Assembly: GCA_020523885.1 (NCBI GenBank)
Contig: JAJAPY010000007.1
Span: 1 to 64,000, forward strand
Source of the DNA: Candidatus Liberimonas magnetica
GTDB lineage: Bacteria; Elusimicrobiota; Endomicrobiia; Endomicrobiales; JAFGIL01
Direction of reading: 5' to 3'
DNA length: 64,000 bases
A program made the translations under genes and the position numbers. Below, in pieces: positions 24,092 to 32,543 of this stretch. Each line of letters begins with the position of its first letter. Position 1 is the first letter of the stretch. The notes under the pieces are model-generated. The model worked only from the letters and a program-made list of their open reading frames with translations. It had not been told where the DNA came from and did not search any database.

Positions 24092-25771
24092 ATGCAAAAA
24101 AAGCAGATATCCGAACTTCAAAAAGAAAGGGCAAAATTCAAGCCCATACTCCCGTCAATATATAAAAACGGGCCGTCAAATGTTTTGGGCAAATTAGGAA
24201 AACCGACTAAAAGCATATCCAATGAAGAGACAGTGCAAAAGCTGTTCCCGCACACCTATGGATTGCCTATAGTAAGTTTTGTAAAGGGAAAGAACACTGC
24301 CCTGGCAAAGAAGGCAATAAAAGTAGCCGTAGTCCTTTCAGGAGGCCAGGCGCCCGGGGGGCATAACGTGATCGCAGGTATTTTTGACGGGATCAAAAAA
24401 GCCAACCCAAAAAATAAACTTATCGGTTTTTTAGGAGGGCCTTCAGGGATAGTAGAGAATAAATGGAAAGAAATAACCGCGCCGCTAATGGATGAATACA
24501 GGAACACGGGCGGGTTTGACATAATTCAGTCCGGGCGTACGAAGATAGAATCTCCGGAACAGTTTGAGAAAACCAAACAGACTATCCTGGACAATAAGAT
24601 AGATGCCCTGGTAGTCATAGGCGGAGATGATTCAAATACTAACGCCGGCCTTATTGCTGAATATTTTAAAAAAGAAGGAATGGAGATAAGTGTTATAGGC
24701 GTACCCAAGACAATTGACGGGGACCTGAAAAATGACCAGATCGAAACATCTTTCGGGTTCGATACGGCAACCAAGGTCTATTCCGAGCTTGTCGGAAACA
24801 CCTGCAGGGACGTGAATTCCGGGCAAAAATACTGGCACTTTATCCGTCTTATGGGAAGGAGCGCATCGCATATCACGCTTGAGGTCGGGTTTAAGACTCA
24901 GCCTAACATAGTCCTTATCGGAGAAGAAGTTCTCGCAAAACAGATGACGCTTGCCCAGGTCGTTGATCAGATAGTTGAGGTCGTTATTAAACGGGCGCAA
25001 TTAAATAAGAATTTCGGGGTAGCCCTGATCCCCGAGGGGTTGATAGAGTTCATACCTGAAATGAAAGAACTTATCACGGCTCTAAATGATGCTTTGGCCG
25101 GTAATGAAGAAAAGATAAATTCTCCGGCCAGCCCGGAAAATAAGAAGGATTTCATCTATACTCAATTGCCGGTCCACCTTGCGAACCTGATGAGGTCATT
25201 GCCGGGCAATATAGCCTCCCAGCTCATGCTTGAGCGTGACCCTCACGGGAATGTCCAGGTATCTTTGATTGAGACTGAGAAACTACTAATTGATATGGTA
25301 AAGATGAAACTTGCAGAATATAAGAAAACAAATAATTATACATGTAAATTTTCTGCGGTTACGCATTTTTTTGGCTATGAAGGCCGGAGCGGTGCCCCGT
25401 CTAATTTTGATGCAGCATATACTTATGCACTGGGTTATAATGCAGCCGTGCTTGTGTTGAACGGTTTTACCGGCTATTTATCTTCGGTAAAGAACCTTAT
25501 AAAACCGTCAAAAGACTGGGAGTGCGGCGGTGTGCCTCTTACGATGATGATGAACATAGAAAGAAGAAAAGGCAAGGAAAAGCCCGTTATACAAAAAGCT
25601 TTAGTAAAACTTGACGGGGCACCTTTTAAAGAACTGGTAAGAAACAGGGAAGCCTGGGCAATGACCGAGAGCTACTTGTTTCCGGGCCCTATCCAGTATT
25701 TCGGGCCTTCCAGTGTAACGGATCTGACGACAAAAACGCTTGTTTATGAACATATGAAGAAAAAGCGGTAA
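24092..25771 (+). CDS. pfp: PPi-dependent 6-phosphofructokinase, long type
   Basis: A 559-residue enzyme that interconverts fructose-6-phosphate and fructose-1,6-bisphosphate with pyrophosphate as phosphoryl donor. The donor-specificity site reads GGDDS (177-181), where ATP enzymes have GGDGS, and PKTIDGDL (205-212) carries the Lys typical of PPi enzymes. LMGRSASHITLE (around 255) binds the sugar phosphate. The length is that of the long form known from plants (beta subunit), spirochaetes and Chlamydiae. Use of PPi makes glycolysis reversible and saves ATP, as expected in an anaerobe. GGGAGAAAG precedes the ATG. It stands alone, between a repeat and the vapBC promoter. Confidence 0.93.
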   Translation: MQKKQISELQKERAKFKPILPSIYKNGPSNVLGKLGKPTKSISNEETVQKLFPHTYGLPIVSFVKGKNTALAKKAIKVAVVLSGGQAPGGHNVIAGIFDGIKKANPKNKLIGFLGGPSGIVENKWKEITAPLMDEYRNTGGFDIIQSGRTKIESPEQFEKTKQTILDNKIDALVVIGGDDSNTNAGLIAEYFKKEGMEISVIGVPKTIDGDLKNDQIETSFGFDTATKVYSELVGNTCRDVNSGQKYWHFIRLMGRSASHITLEVGFKTQPNIVLIGEEVLAKQMTLAQVVDQIVEVVIKRAQLNKNFGVALIPEGLIEFIPEMKELITALNDALAGNEEKINSPASPENKKDFIYTQLPVHLANLMRSLPGNIASQLMLERDPHGNVQVSLIETEKLLIDMVKMKLAEYKKTNNYTCKFSAVTHFFGYEGRSGAPSNFDAAYTYALGYNAAVLVLNGFTGYLSSVKNLIKPSKDWECGGVPLTMMMNIERRKGKEKPVIQKALVKLDGAPFKELVRNREAWAMTESYLFPGPIQYFGPSSVTDLTTKTLVYEHMKKKR

Positions 25772-25952
25772 TACCGGCAGAAGAAACACAATATTAAATA
25801 TAGAACAAGAAGTTACCTCCGTACAGAAAGTCCAGAACTTTTCTTCTCGTGATAACGAAAGCCACTTTCGATGCGTGTTTGAAAATGGCTTACCTAATCC
25901 AGCGATAAAATCAAATAAATACTACACCTAACAATAGGTAGTACATATAATA

Positions 25953-26001
25953 ATAGTAATACTATAAAATACTTGACATACAATATGTAATATGTTATAC
26001 T
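25953..26001 (+). promoter_or_regulatory. vapBC promoter with operator-like dyads
   Basis: TTGACA (25973-25978) and TATACT (25996-26001) are exactly 17 bases apart. Two dyads flank it: ATAGTA-A-TACTAT (25953-25965), just upstream, and ACATA-CAA-TATGT (25976-25988), between the boxes. They are natural binding sites for the AbrB-type antitoxin, which normally represses its own operon. AAGGAGG precedes the first start codon. Confidence 0.7.
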
Positions 26002-26025
26002 TTTATTGAAAAGGAGGATATTACT

Positions 26026-26268
26026 ATGATGACCACGATAATGACAACCAAAGGACAGATAGTTATCCCGTCAAGAATTCGCAGGCATATGAACATCAAG
26101 AAAGGCTCAAAGCTTTATATTGAAGAAGAGGGAGACAAGATAGTTATAAAACCCATGAATACCGAGTACTTTAACAATCTTGCCGGAGTTTTGCAGACAA
26201 AGGGCAAATTAACCAAGACTTTGATCGAAGAAAGGGTTAAAGAAAGAGAAAAAGAGGGGCATAAATGA
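26026..26268 (+). CDS. vapB: AbrB/MazE-type antitoxin
   Basis: An 80-residue protein with an N-terminal SpoVT/AbrB swapped-hairpin domain: TTKGQIVIPSRIRRHMNIKK and LYIEEEGDKIVIKP. The C-terminal 35 residues are charged and helical and should bind and inhibit the VapC toxin. It overlaps vapC by 4 bases (ATGA), so translation is coupled. Such antitoxins bind DNA and repress their operon, which fits the dyads in the promoter. Confidence 0.88.
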   Translation: MMTTIMTTKGQIVIPSRIRRHMNIKKGSKLYIEEEGDKIVIKPMNTEYFNNLAGVLQTKGKLTKTLIEERVKEREKEGHK

Positions 26269-26663
26269 TAAAAGTATTAGACTCCCATGCATTAATGGTA
26301 TTCTTGGAAAAAGAACCAGGATACGAAAAAATGCAACAGATTTTTGTGCAAGCGGCCGAGAAAGACAACCATTTATTAATGACTAGCGTTAATTTCGGAG
26401 AAATTTATTACATTGTACTCCGCGAGTGCGGAAAAGAAAAAACCGAAGAGGTGGAAAAGGTAATCGCTTCTTTGCCTATCCATATTGTTGATGTAAATAT
26501 TGAGTTGGCCAAAGAGGCCGGGAAGTTAAAAGCTATAAATAAAATGTCTTATGCCGATTGTTTCGCGGCAGCATTGGCAAAAGTCAATAAAGGCGAGCTT
26601 ATAACCGGCGATAAAGAATTTAAACAAGTAGAAAGCGTGTTGAAAATTCATTGGCTTGAATAA
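26265..26663 (+). CDS. vapC: VapC toxin, PIN-domain RNase
   Basis: A 132-residue PIN-domain protein. The acidic active-site residues are visible: Asp6 in KVLDSHAL, a Glu in NFGEIYY near residue 45, Asp in MSYADCFAAALA near 97 and Asp in ITGDKEF near 115. VapC toxins cut specific RNAs such as initiator tRNA or 23S rRNA loops. It is full length and looks active. The gene overlaps the antitoxin gene and ends 17 bases before a truncated gene. Confidence 0.9.
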   Translation: MIKVLDSHALMVFLEKEPGYEKMQQIFVQAAEKDNHLLMTSVNFGEIYYIVLRECGKEKTEEVEKVIASLPIHIVDVNIELAKEAGKLKAINKMSYADCFAAALAKVNKGELITGDKEFKQVESVLKIHWLE

Positions 26664-26680
26664 AACCATAAGAGAATTCT

Positions 26681-27022
26681 ATGAAAGAATTATGCCTTAA
26701 ACTAGCACAAGCAGTTTCTGAAGATGAAATAGAGCAGATAATAAATAATGATTGTATCTTAAGAAATAATGAAAATTGGAGACGTTACGGTTCTATTAAC
26801 AATATTGGAACAGTTACCGGGCAATCTCCACAAGCAGTTCCTTCCTTAGTGGAAAAGATTACCAATTATATAGATGCTTTATTAATCAAAGCTTGTAAAG
26901 ATCACGGGGATAATCCCGAAAGTCCAATAAGCCCTAAATCAATGATTGTATTTAATACTAAACTGTTCACTGAACGCCTCTGTTTTAATCGCTTTTTATA
27001 TGAACTAATAACTCCGAACTAA
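26681..27022 (+). pseudogene. Truncated N-terminus of a GHKL-ATPase-like protein
   Basis: A 113-residue frame. The part NNENWRRYGSINNIGTVTGQ, then AVPSLVEKITNYIDALLIK and SPKSM, recalls the first about 100 residues of large (800 residues or more) uncharacterised bacterial proteins that begin with a GHKL/HATPase-like fold. In these, LVEKxTNSIDA is the N-box helix. After SPKSM the frame leaves this pattern and ends within 25 residues. It therefore looks like a remnant cut by deletion. The large relatives are often in accessory or defence regions, which fits the neighbouring vapBC. The family link is from memory and tentative. Confidence 0.5.
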
Positions 27023-27125
27023 TAACCTAAGAACTCATTTCTCTTGATACTACTCCCTCCGGTTTAGTCTTGCTTTTCCTGTCATTTTTTAGTTTAATAT
27101 TATATAAATTATATGTAATATCATA

Positions 27126-27159
27126 ATAGCACAAAGCATGATTGTTTGGTGCTATTTTT
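27126..27159 (+). terminator. Rho-independent terminator before phoH
   Basis: ATAGCAC (27126-27132) and GTGCTAT (27149-27155) form a 7-bp stem with a 16-base loop and a following T-tract. It ends the vapBC-remnant transcript. Confidence 0.8.
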
Positions 27160-27176
27160 CATTGGTAGTATTAGAA

Positions 27177-27239
27177 GGAATTTTGCAATTTTCAATTTGA
27201 AATTTGAAATTAAATTAGCGAACAAAGTGAGCCTAACTT
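27177..27239. repeat. Family C repeat, copy 1
   Basis: AATTTTGCAATTTTCAATTT runs into TGAAATTTGAAATTAAATTA and then GCGAACAAAGTGAGCCTAAC. The end CCTAACTTG is shared with copy 2 at 34.3 kb, which stands at the same distance before glyS. It forms the leader of phoH. Confidence 0.65.
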
Positions 27240-27242
27240 GAT

Positions 27243-28223
27243 ATGGTTACAAAAAAGATATTTTTAAAAAGTTCAGATGAAGTCTTGCATCTTTTAGGCC
27301 AGCAGGACGAGAACTTAAGAAGGCTTGAAAGGGATTACGGAGTACAGATCTTCGTGCGCCAGGGCGGCAGTACGGGCGATTTCTCTCTGGTAGTGCGCGG
27401 CGGCAGCGGGAAAGTCGACAAGGTATTGTCCCAGCTTGAATGTATGAGGGAGAAAAGGAACGATTTTCCTTCTCTTGAAAAAGAAAAAAAGCCGCTCCAC
27501 GTAGTACAGCCGGTCCAAGCCGGGTCAGGCGTGATCTACGTTACGTATCAAGGAAAAAACATAAAGCCGCGTTCAGAACACCAGAAAAAGTACGTAGAGT
27601 ACATAAACAAATATGACATAGTAATGGCTGTAGGCCCTGCAGGAACCGGGAAAACGTTCCTTGCGGTTGCCTGTGCCCTTGATTTTTTACAGTCCGGAAA
27701 AGTAGGTCGCATTGTCTTAACCAGGCCTGTGGTTGAGGCTGGGGAGAAGCTCGGGTTCCTGCCGGGCGACCTTTACGAAAAGATAAACCCGTACCTAAAG
27801 CCTCTTTATGACGCATTTTTTGCCATGCTCGGGCATGAGAAGTTCAGATTCCTTAAAGAAGACGACGCTATCGAGATAGTCCCTCTTGCCTATATGAGAG
27901 GCAGGACCCTCGACGATGCATTTATTATACTTGATGAAGCCCAAAACACCACTACGGAGCAAATGAAGATGCTCCTTACAAGGATGGGAGCCGGCAGCAA
28001 GGTAGTTGTTACGGGAGATGTCACCCAGATCGACCTTGAAGCAAAAAAACAGTCCGGGCTTGTTATGGCCCGGAAGGTTTTAGACCTTGTTGAAGGTATA
28101 CGGTTCGTAAATTTTTCTGAAGAAGATGTAGTGCGGCATGAACTTGTAAAAAAAGTTATCAAAGCTTATGAGAAATGGGAAACAGGAGAAAATCAACAAG
28201 TTTCCGAAGGGAAATATGTTTAA
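27243..28223 (+). CDS. phoH: PhoH-family ATPase
   Basis: A 326-residue cytoplasmic protein. The N-terminal about 90 residues form a KH-like region (QDENLRRLERDYGVQIFVR). The P-loop is GPAGTGKTFLAVACALD near residue 129 and the Walker B region is IILDEAQNTT near 228, followed by GDVTQIDL. PhoH proteins are RNA-linked ATPases, often encoded with ybeY and presumed to help rRNA processing. The ribosome site is poor; a family C repeat occupies the leader. It overlaps the next gene by 8 bases and starts the conserved phoH-pgpH-ybeY run. Confidence 0.92.
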   Translation: MVTKKIFLKSSDEVLHLLGQQDENLRRLERDYGVQIFVRQGGSTGDFSLVVRGGSGKVDKVLSQLECMREKRNDFPSLEKEKKPLHVVQPVQAGSGVIYVTYQGKNIKPRSEHQKKYVEYINKYDIVMAVGPAGTGKTFLAVACALDFLQSGKVGRIVLTRPVVEAGEKLGFLPGDLYEKINPYLKPLYDAFFAMLGHEKFRFLKEDDAIEIVPLAYMRGRTLDDAFIILDEAQNTTTEQMKMLLTRMGAGSKVVVTGDVTQIDLEAKKQSGLVMARKVLDLVEGIRFVNFSEEDVVRHELVKKVIKAYEKWETGENQQVSEGKYV

Positions 28224-29724
28224 AAATTCTTTTATTTCATCATTCAGAAAAGTTCTTCTCGGTCTGCTTAAGTGGACAGAAAAAGTCCAGGACGTCCAGT
28301 CCGTGGTAAGAGGCAAACAGAATTTATGGCAGAAAGAAATAGTTTTGCCTAAACTTCTGATTTCAACGGTAAGTTTTATAATCGTCACCGGGATCCTTGT
28401 CCTGGGAATAACTTTCTCGCCTTTAAAAATAATAGGGCTTATATTCCTTCTTTTAATGTGCTTTATATTTTTGAGCTTGTACCTGCAAAAGGACAGGGCG
28501 TATCTTTTGGAAGACAGCGAAGCGCTGATGCTTTTGGCGATAGTTTTTATCATAGCTGTGTTCTCCATGCTGATCTTTAAAGTCTGGAACCTGTTTGAAA
28601 GGCCGATGATAATGGCTACTCCTATGGCGGCTTTTGCCGTGATCATAGGCATCTTACTCTCTAAAAGGCTTGCGGTCGTTGTTTCTATCATATTATGCGT
28701 TATTTTATCTGCTATAAATGATTTTAATTTAAGGTTTTTCTTTGTTCATTTTTTCGGTTCTTTGGCCGGCATATATTCTATCCCGATGATCCGTAACAGG
28801 GGCGATCTGACGAAAGTCGGGGTAAGGATTTCCCTTGTCAATGTTATGGGTATAGTCACCGTATGGCTTTTTTACAATAATGATGTTATTAATTTGAAAA
28901 ATTTTTCTACGGATATTTCCTATGGGATCGCAAGCGGTATACTTTCAGTAGTTATTATCCTTGCCACTCTTCCTTACCTTGAAGTTTTTTTCTCGCGCAC
29001 AACGAACATCAAACTGCTTGAACTTGCAGATTTTAACAGGCCGCTTTTAAAACGTCTTATGCTGGAAGCTCCGGGAACATACCACCATTCATTGATAGTA
29101 GCTTCCCTGGCCGAACAGGCGGCGGAAGCGATAGGGGCGAACTCGCTCCTTGCCAGGATAGGAGCCTATTATCATGACATAGGAAAGCTCGTTAAACCGG
29201 AATATTTCATAGAAAACCAGCAGACTATGGGAAATCCGCACGACCCTTTGGCTCCCAGCATGTCAAGCCTTGTTGTGATATCTCATGTCAAGGAAGGAGT
29301 TGCTTTAGCCCGTGCAGCCGACCTTGATAAAGTCATAATAGGCTGTATAGAACAACACCAGGGCACATCGCTGATACATTATTTTTATCACAGGGCGCTT
29401 GAGAAAAATGCCGATATAAATGCGGAGAATTTCCGCTATCCCGGGCCAAAACCAAAAAGCAAGGAAACAGCGATATTAATGCTAGCTGATTCAGCCGAGG
29501 CTGCCAGCCGTGCGCTCGACGACCCGTCGCCGTCCAGGCTAAGGGATATGGTGGAAAAGATAATTAACAACAAATTTACGGACGGCCAGTTTTCCGAATG
29601 CCCTATAACCCTTCATGACTTGAGCAATATAGCGGAGAGCCTTGTGCTGACTTTAAACGGTATATTTCATGCACGCATAGAATATCAAGAGTCAAACGGA
29701 TCGGATGAGAAGAAAAAAGAATAA
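28216..29724 (+). CDS. pgpH: PgpH-like 7TM-HD c-di-AMP phosphodiesterase, short form
   Basis: A 502-residue membrane protein. About eight hydrophobic segments (roughly residues 47-275) are followed by a cytoplasmic HD domain with GTYHHSLIVASL, YYHDIGK and a later GCIEQHQG. The order matches PgpH/YqfF, which hydrolyses c-di-AMP. The large extracytoplasmic region normally inserted between the first helix and the seven-helix block (about 250 residues) is absent; only a few residues join helices 1 and 2. The ATG at 28216 follows GAAGGGAAAT and overlaps phoH. An upstream in-frame start at 28168 is less likely. Confidence 0.85.
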   Translation: MFKNSFISSFRKVLLGLLKWTEKVQDVQSVVRGKQNLWQKEIVLPKLLISTVSFIIVTGILVLGITFSPLKIIGLIFLLLMCFIFLSLYLQKDRAYLLEDSEALMLLAIVFIIAVFSMLIFKVWNLFERPMIMATPMAAFAVIIGILLSKRLAVVVSIILCVILSAINDFNLRFFFVHFFGSLAGIYSIPMIRNRGDLTKVGVRISLVNVMGIVTVWLFYNNDVINLKNFSTDISYGIASGILSVVIILATLPYLEVFFSRTTNIKLLELADFNRPLLKRLMLEAPGTYHHSLIVASLAEQAAEAIGANSLLARIGAYYHDIGKLVKPEYFIENQQTMGNPHDPLAPSMSSLVVISHVKEGVALARAADLDKVIIGCIEQHQGTSLIHYFYHRALEKNADINAENFRYPGPKPKSKETAILMLADSAEAASRALDDPSPSRLRDMVEKIINNKFTDGQFSECPITLHDLSNIAESLVLTLNGIFHARIEYQESNGSDEKKKE

Positions 29725-29751
29725 AAAACTTAGCAGGAACCCTCTATAAAA

Positions 29752-30198
29752 ATGCATCTGCCGAATAATTATAAAAAAATCAAGATAAAAAGAGGCATAA
29801 ATTTATTCAATTTCAATGAAAAATCAAGGCCCGGCCTTGCTAAAGCCGCAAAAAGGACACTGCTTGAGAAAAAATACCTGAAGCTCGGCGTGGTCAATGT
29901 AGTGCTGGTGGGCGATAAGGAGATAAAAAGATTAAATAAAAAATACAGGAAAGTTAACAGGGTAACTGATGTTATATCTTTTTTAGAGAACCAAAAACCG
30001 TTGTTCGGCGATATCTATATAGCAAAAGAAAGATCTAAAAGACAGGCGCTGCAGTACGGCCATACCTGGCAGGAAGAATTAATGTACCTTGTTATACACG
30101 GTATTTTGCATCTTTTCGGGAACAGGGACTATCTGCCGGCCCAGCGGAAAAAGATGTTTTCAAAGCAAGATAAGATATTTAAAGTGCTAGTAAATTAA
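29752..30198 (+). CDS. ybeY: Endoribonuclease YbeY, variant zinc site
   Basis: A 148-residue protein of the UPF0054/YbeY family, a metal-dependent RNase for 16S rRNA 3'-end maturation and ribosome quality control. TDVISF (72-77), LFGDIYI (84-90) and HGILHLFG (116-123) are in place. The metal site is normally H-x3-H-x5-H; here it is His116, His120 and Asp126 (NRDY where most have YDH). Asp is a known third zinc ligand in some other metallohydrolases, so activity is plausible. It lies between pgpH and the CNNM genes, as in many genomes; 2 bases separate it from the next gene. Confidence 0.88.
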   Translation: MHLPNNYKKIKIKRGINLFNFNEKSRPGLAKAAKRTLLEKKYLKLGVVNVVLVGDKEIKRLNKKYRKVNRVTDVISFLENQKPLFGDIYIAKERSKRQALQYGHTWQEELMYLVIHGILHLFGNRDYLPAQRKKMFSKQDKIFKVLVN

Positions 30199-30199
30199 A

Positions 30200-31264
30200 A
30201 TGCTTATATTCTCAGGTTCTGTAGTAATAATCCTTCTTTTTCTTTTGTCTGCGTTCTGGTCTGGCTCTGAGATAGCCCTGACGAGCCTTTCAAAATACAG
30301 GATAAAAAAAATAATCGCATTAAAGAAGTCTCTGTCCGGGCCTCTCAAGCAGTGGCTCAAGTCGCCGTACTATCTGTTGACGACTATCCTTGTAGGAAAT
30401 ACCATAACGAACCTTACTCTTAGTTTTTTTGCTACCGTGCTTGTACTGCATGCCTTTTTACCTTCAGATACTTCTTCGAATAAGCTTGGGATATTCGGCT
30501 TTATAACTAACCGCGAGTTCCTGGAGTTCGTTGTGTGGATAAGCATAACGTTTTTGCTGCTTATTTTCGGAGAAGTTACTCCAAAGATATACTGCCGTTC
30601 CAACCCTGAAAAAATCACTTTTTTTGCCCTGCCGGTATTATCGCGCATAGCAAATATATTCATACCTTTGATCTGGCCTGTAAAACAGGCCATAAGGCTG
30701 ATTTTCCCTAAGGCCGAGTTGTTCCCTGTAGGAAAGATGACCGCCCTAAGCATGGACGAGACAAAGGAACTGATAAGGGAAGCGGGCCAGTCCGGGATGC
30801 TCGCAGGCGAAACAAGCCAGATGCTTGAGCGGGTGTTGAAACTCGGCGACTTTAGTATAGATAAGATAATGACAACGCTTGATAAAGTCGAAGCAGTAAA
30901 TATAGATCAAAGCCAGGAGAGATTCCTTGACCTGATAGTTGAAACCGGACGCAGCCGCGTACCTGTTTACCATACTTCCGTTAACAGGATTGCGGGTTTT
31001 ATTCATACAAAAGACCTGCTTGAACTCTGGCAGGGCGTCAGCGAGATAGAGATAGACGATCTGATACGGCCTCCTTATTTCGTGTCAAAGAACAAAAAGA
31101 TATATGACCTGATGAAAGAGCTGCAGTCCGGCAGGACCCACATGGCTTTTGTTACGGACGAAATGGAAAATCTTGTAGGCGTAGTTACCCTGGAAGATAT
31201 CCTTGAAGAGATAGTAGGCGAAATACTCGACGAATATGACCTAAAGGAAAAAAACGAGCAATGA
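30200..31264 (+). CDS. CNNM/CorC-family membrane protein without C-terminal domain
   Basis: A 354-residue protein: a DUF21/CNNM transmembrane domain (about 1-185; FWSGSEIALTSLS near the start, LIFGEVTPKIYCR near 125) and a CBS pair (about 205-345; RSRVPVYHTSVNRIAGFIHT; VTLEDILEEIVGEILDEYD). CNNM proteins are Mg2+ or other cation exporters or sensors. The CorC/HlyC C-terminal domain that usually follows the CBS pair is missing, although the next gene has it. The 3' end overlaps that gene by 4 bases. The two may form a heteromer; this is inference. Confidence 0.87.
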   Translation: MLIFSGSVVIILLFLLSAFWSGSEIALTSLSKYRIKKIIALKKSLSGPLKQWLKSPYYLLTTILVGNTITNLTLSFFATVLVLHAFLPSDTSSNKLGIFGFITNREFLEFVVWISITFLLLIFGEVTPKIYCRSNPEKITFFALPVLSRIANIFIPLIWPVKQAIRLIFPKAELFPVGKMTALSMDETKELIREAGQSGMLAGETSQMLERVLKLGDFSIDKIMTTLDKVEAVNIDQSQERFLDLIVETGRSRVPVYHTSVNRIAGFIHTKDLLELWQGVSEIEIDDLIRPPYFVSKNKKIYDLMKELQSGRTHMAFVTDEMENLVGVVTLEDILEEIVGEILDEYDLKEKNEQ

Positions 31265-32520
31265 ACGTTTTGATAGTTAAATTATCCCTGTTCTGTATAT
31301 TCTTGCTGCTTGTAGCGTTCTTTTCTGCCATTGAAACCGCCCTGACAAGCCTGTCTCCGCTCAATTTAAAAAACCTTAAAGCAAAATATCCTTTGATCGA
31401 GAGGCAGTTCCTGTTCTGGGAAACAAGGCCGAACGAACTGCTTGTAACGATACTTATCGGTATAAACATGGCTATTATCGGTTCGGGTGTCCTGTCCACG
31501 TCCATAGCCATTGACCTGTCGGAAAAATATTCTTCTTTCCGTCATACTATTTTAGCCGCTGTCCCAATAATCTCGACCATCCTGATATTGGTCTGGTGTG
31601 AGATAATACCTAAAATATTCAGCCGTTACAGGTCGGAAACAGTCGCGAGTTTCGGCATCACATACCTGGCGCTGTTTAAAAAGATATTTACTCCGGTCTC
31701 AGACCTTTTGCTTGAGATAGCAAAAAGGATAATAACGTACCTTACAGGGCAGCAATCAAGAGAGATACCTTTCTTAAGGCCTGAGGAACTGAAGATACTC
31801 CTTTCTTTAGACGATACGCCACTGTCGAGCCCTGCAAGGAAGATCATGAACAATATCCTTGATTTTGGAAAGACCAGGATCAGCCGTGTAATGATACCCA
31901 GGGAACATATCCAGGCTGTGAACCTGGAAGGTGATGTAAATACGGTAATAAAACAGATCATTGAAAAAGGGTATTCCCGCGTTCCTGTGTACAGGAAAGA
32001 CCTTGACAATATTGTCGGAATTATTTATAGTAAAGACTTGAATTTATCACTCAGGAGCGGGTCTTTATTCCTTCTGGAAGACTTGATAAGGCCGGTTTAT
32101 TTTGTGCCAGAATCGGCAAGGATAGACAAAGTTTTAAGGGAGTTCAAAACAGGCCATCAGCATCTTGCCGTAGTCGTAAACGAGTTCGGCACTATGGTAG
32201 GGCTTGCCACTATCGAAGACCTTGTGGAAGAGATAGTGGGCGATATCTGGGATGAATACGATATACAGGAAAAAACGATATTTCCTCTGCCCGACGGGTT
32301 TTATATTTTAAGGGCTAATGAGTTGCTTGAAAAGGTAAATGACGAATTGAAACTCAGCCTTCCTTCCAGGGAATTTACTACTGTAAGCGGCTGGGTGCTT
32401 GACCTCTTCGGAAGGATCCCTAAAGTAGGCGAGACGATAACCTGGGGCGACGTAAAACTTGAGATCGCAGATGCAACAAAGAAAAAGATCACGAAGGTTA
32501 AGATTAAAAAACTAAGCTAA
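31261..32520 (+). CDS. CNNM/CorC-family membrane protein, full length
   Basis: A 419-residue paralogue of the preceding gene. It has the DUF21 membrane domain (about 1-180; FFSAIETALTSLS; VWCEIIPKIFSR), the CBS pair (about 200-335; YSRVPVYRKDLDNIVGIIYS; IEDLVEEIVGDIWDEYD) and the C-terminal CorC/HlyC domain (about 345-415; LPDGFYILRANELLEKVN; VSGWVLDLFGRIPKVGE). It is probably involved in divalent cation efflux. ATGA overlap with the first paralogue shows coupled translation. recO follows after 23 bases. Confidence 0.9.
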   Translation: MNVLIVKLSLFCIFLLLVAFFSAIETALTSLSPLNLKNLKAKYPLIERQFLFWETRPNELLVTILIGINMAIIGSGVLSTSIAIDLSEKYSSFRHTILAAVPIISTILILVWCEIIPKIFSRYRSETVASFGITYLALFKKIFTPVSDLLLEIAKRIITYLTGQQSREIPFLRPEELKILLSLDDTPLSSPARKIMNNILDFGKTRISRVMIPREHIQAVNLEGDVNTVIKQIIEKGYSRVPVYRKDLDNIVGIIYSKDLNLSLRSGSLFLLEDLIRPVYFVPESARIDKVLREFKTGHQHLAVVVNEFGTMVGLATIEDLVEEIVGDIWDEYDIQEKTIFPLPDGFYILRANELLEKVNDELKLSLPSREFTTVSGWVLDLFGRIPKVGETITWGDVKLEIADATKKKITKVKIKKLS

Positions 32521-32543
32521 AGCTTAGCTTCAATTTAAAAAAT

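Noticed and set aside
25772-25950. Non-coding RNA gene between pfp and vapBC
   Set aside because: A small TTCTCGT/ACGAA hairpin is present, but no promoter, terminator or known RNA motif supports a gene.
28080-28691. 203-codon minus-strand frame over phoH and pgpH
   Set aside because: It is antisense to two well-conserved genes and has no family features.
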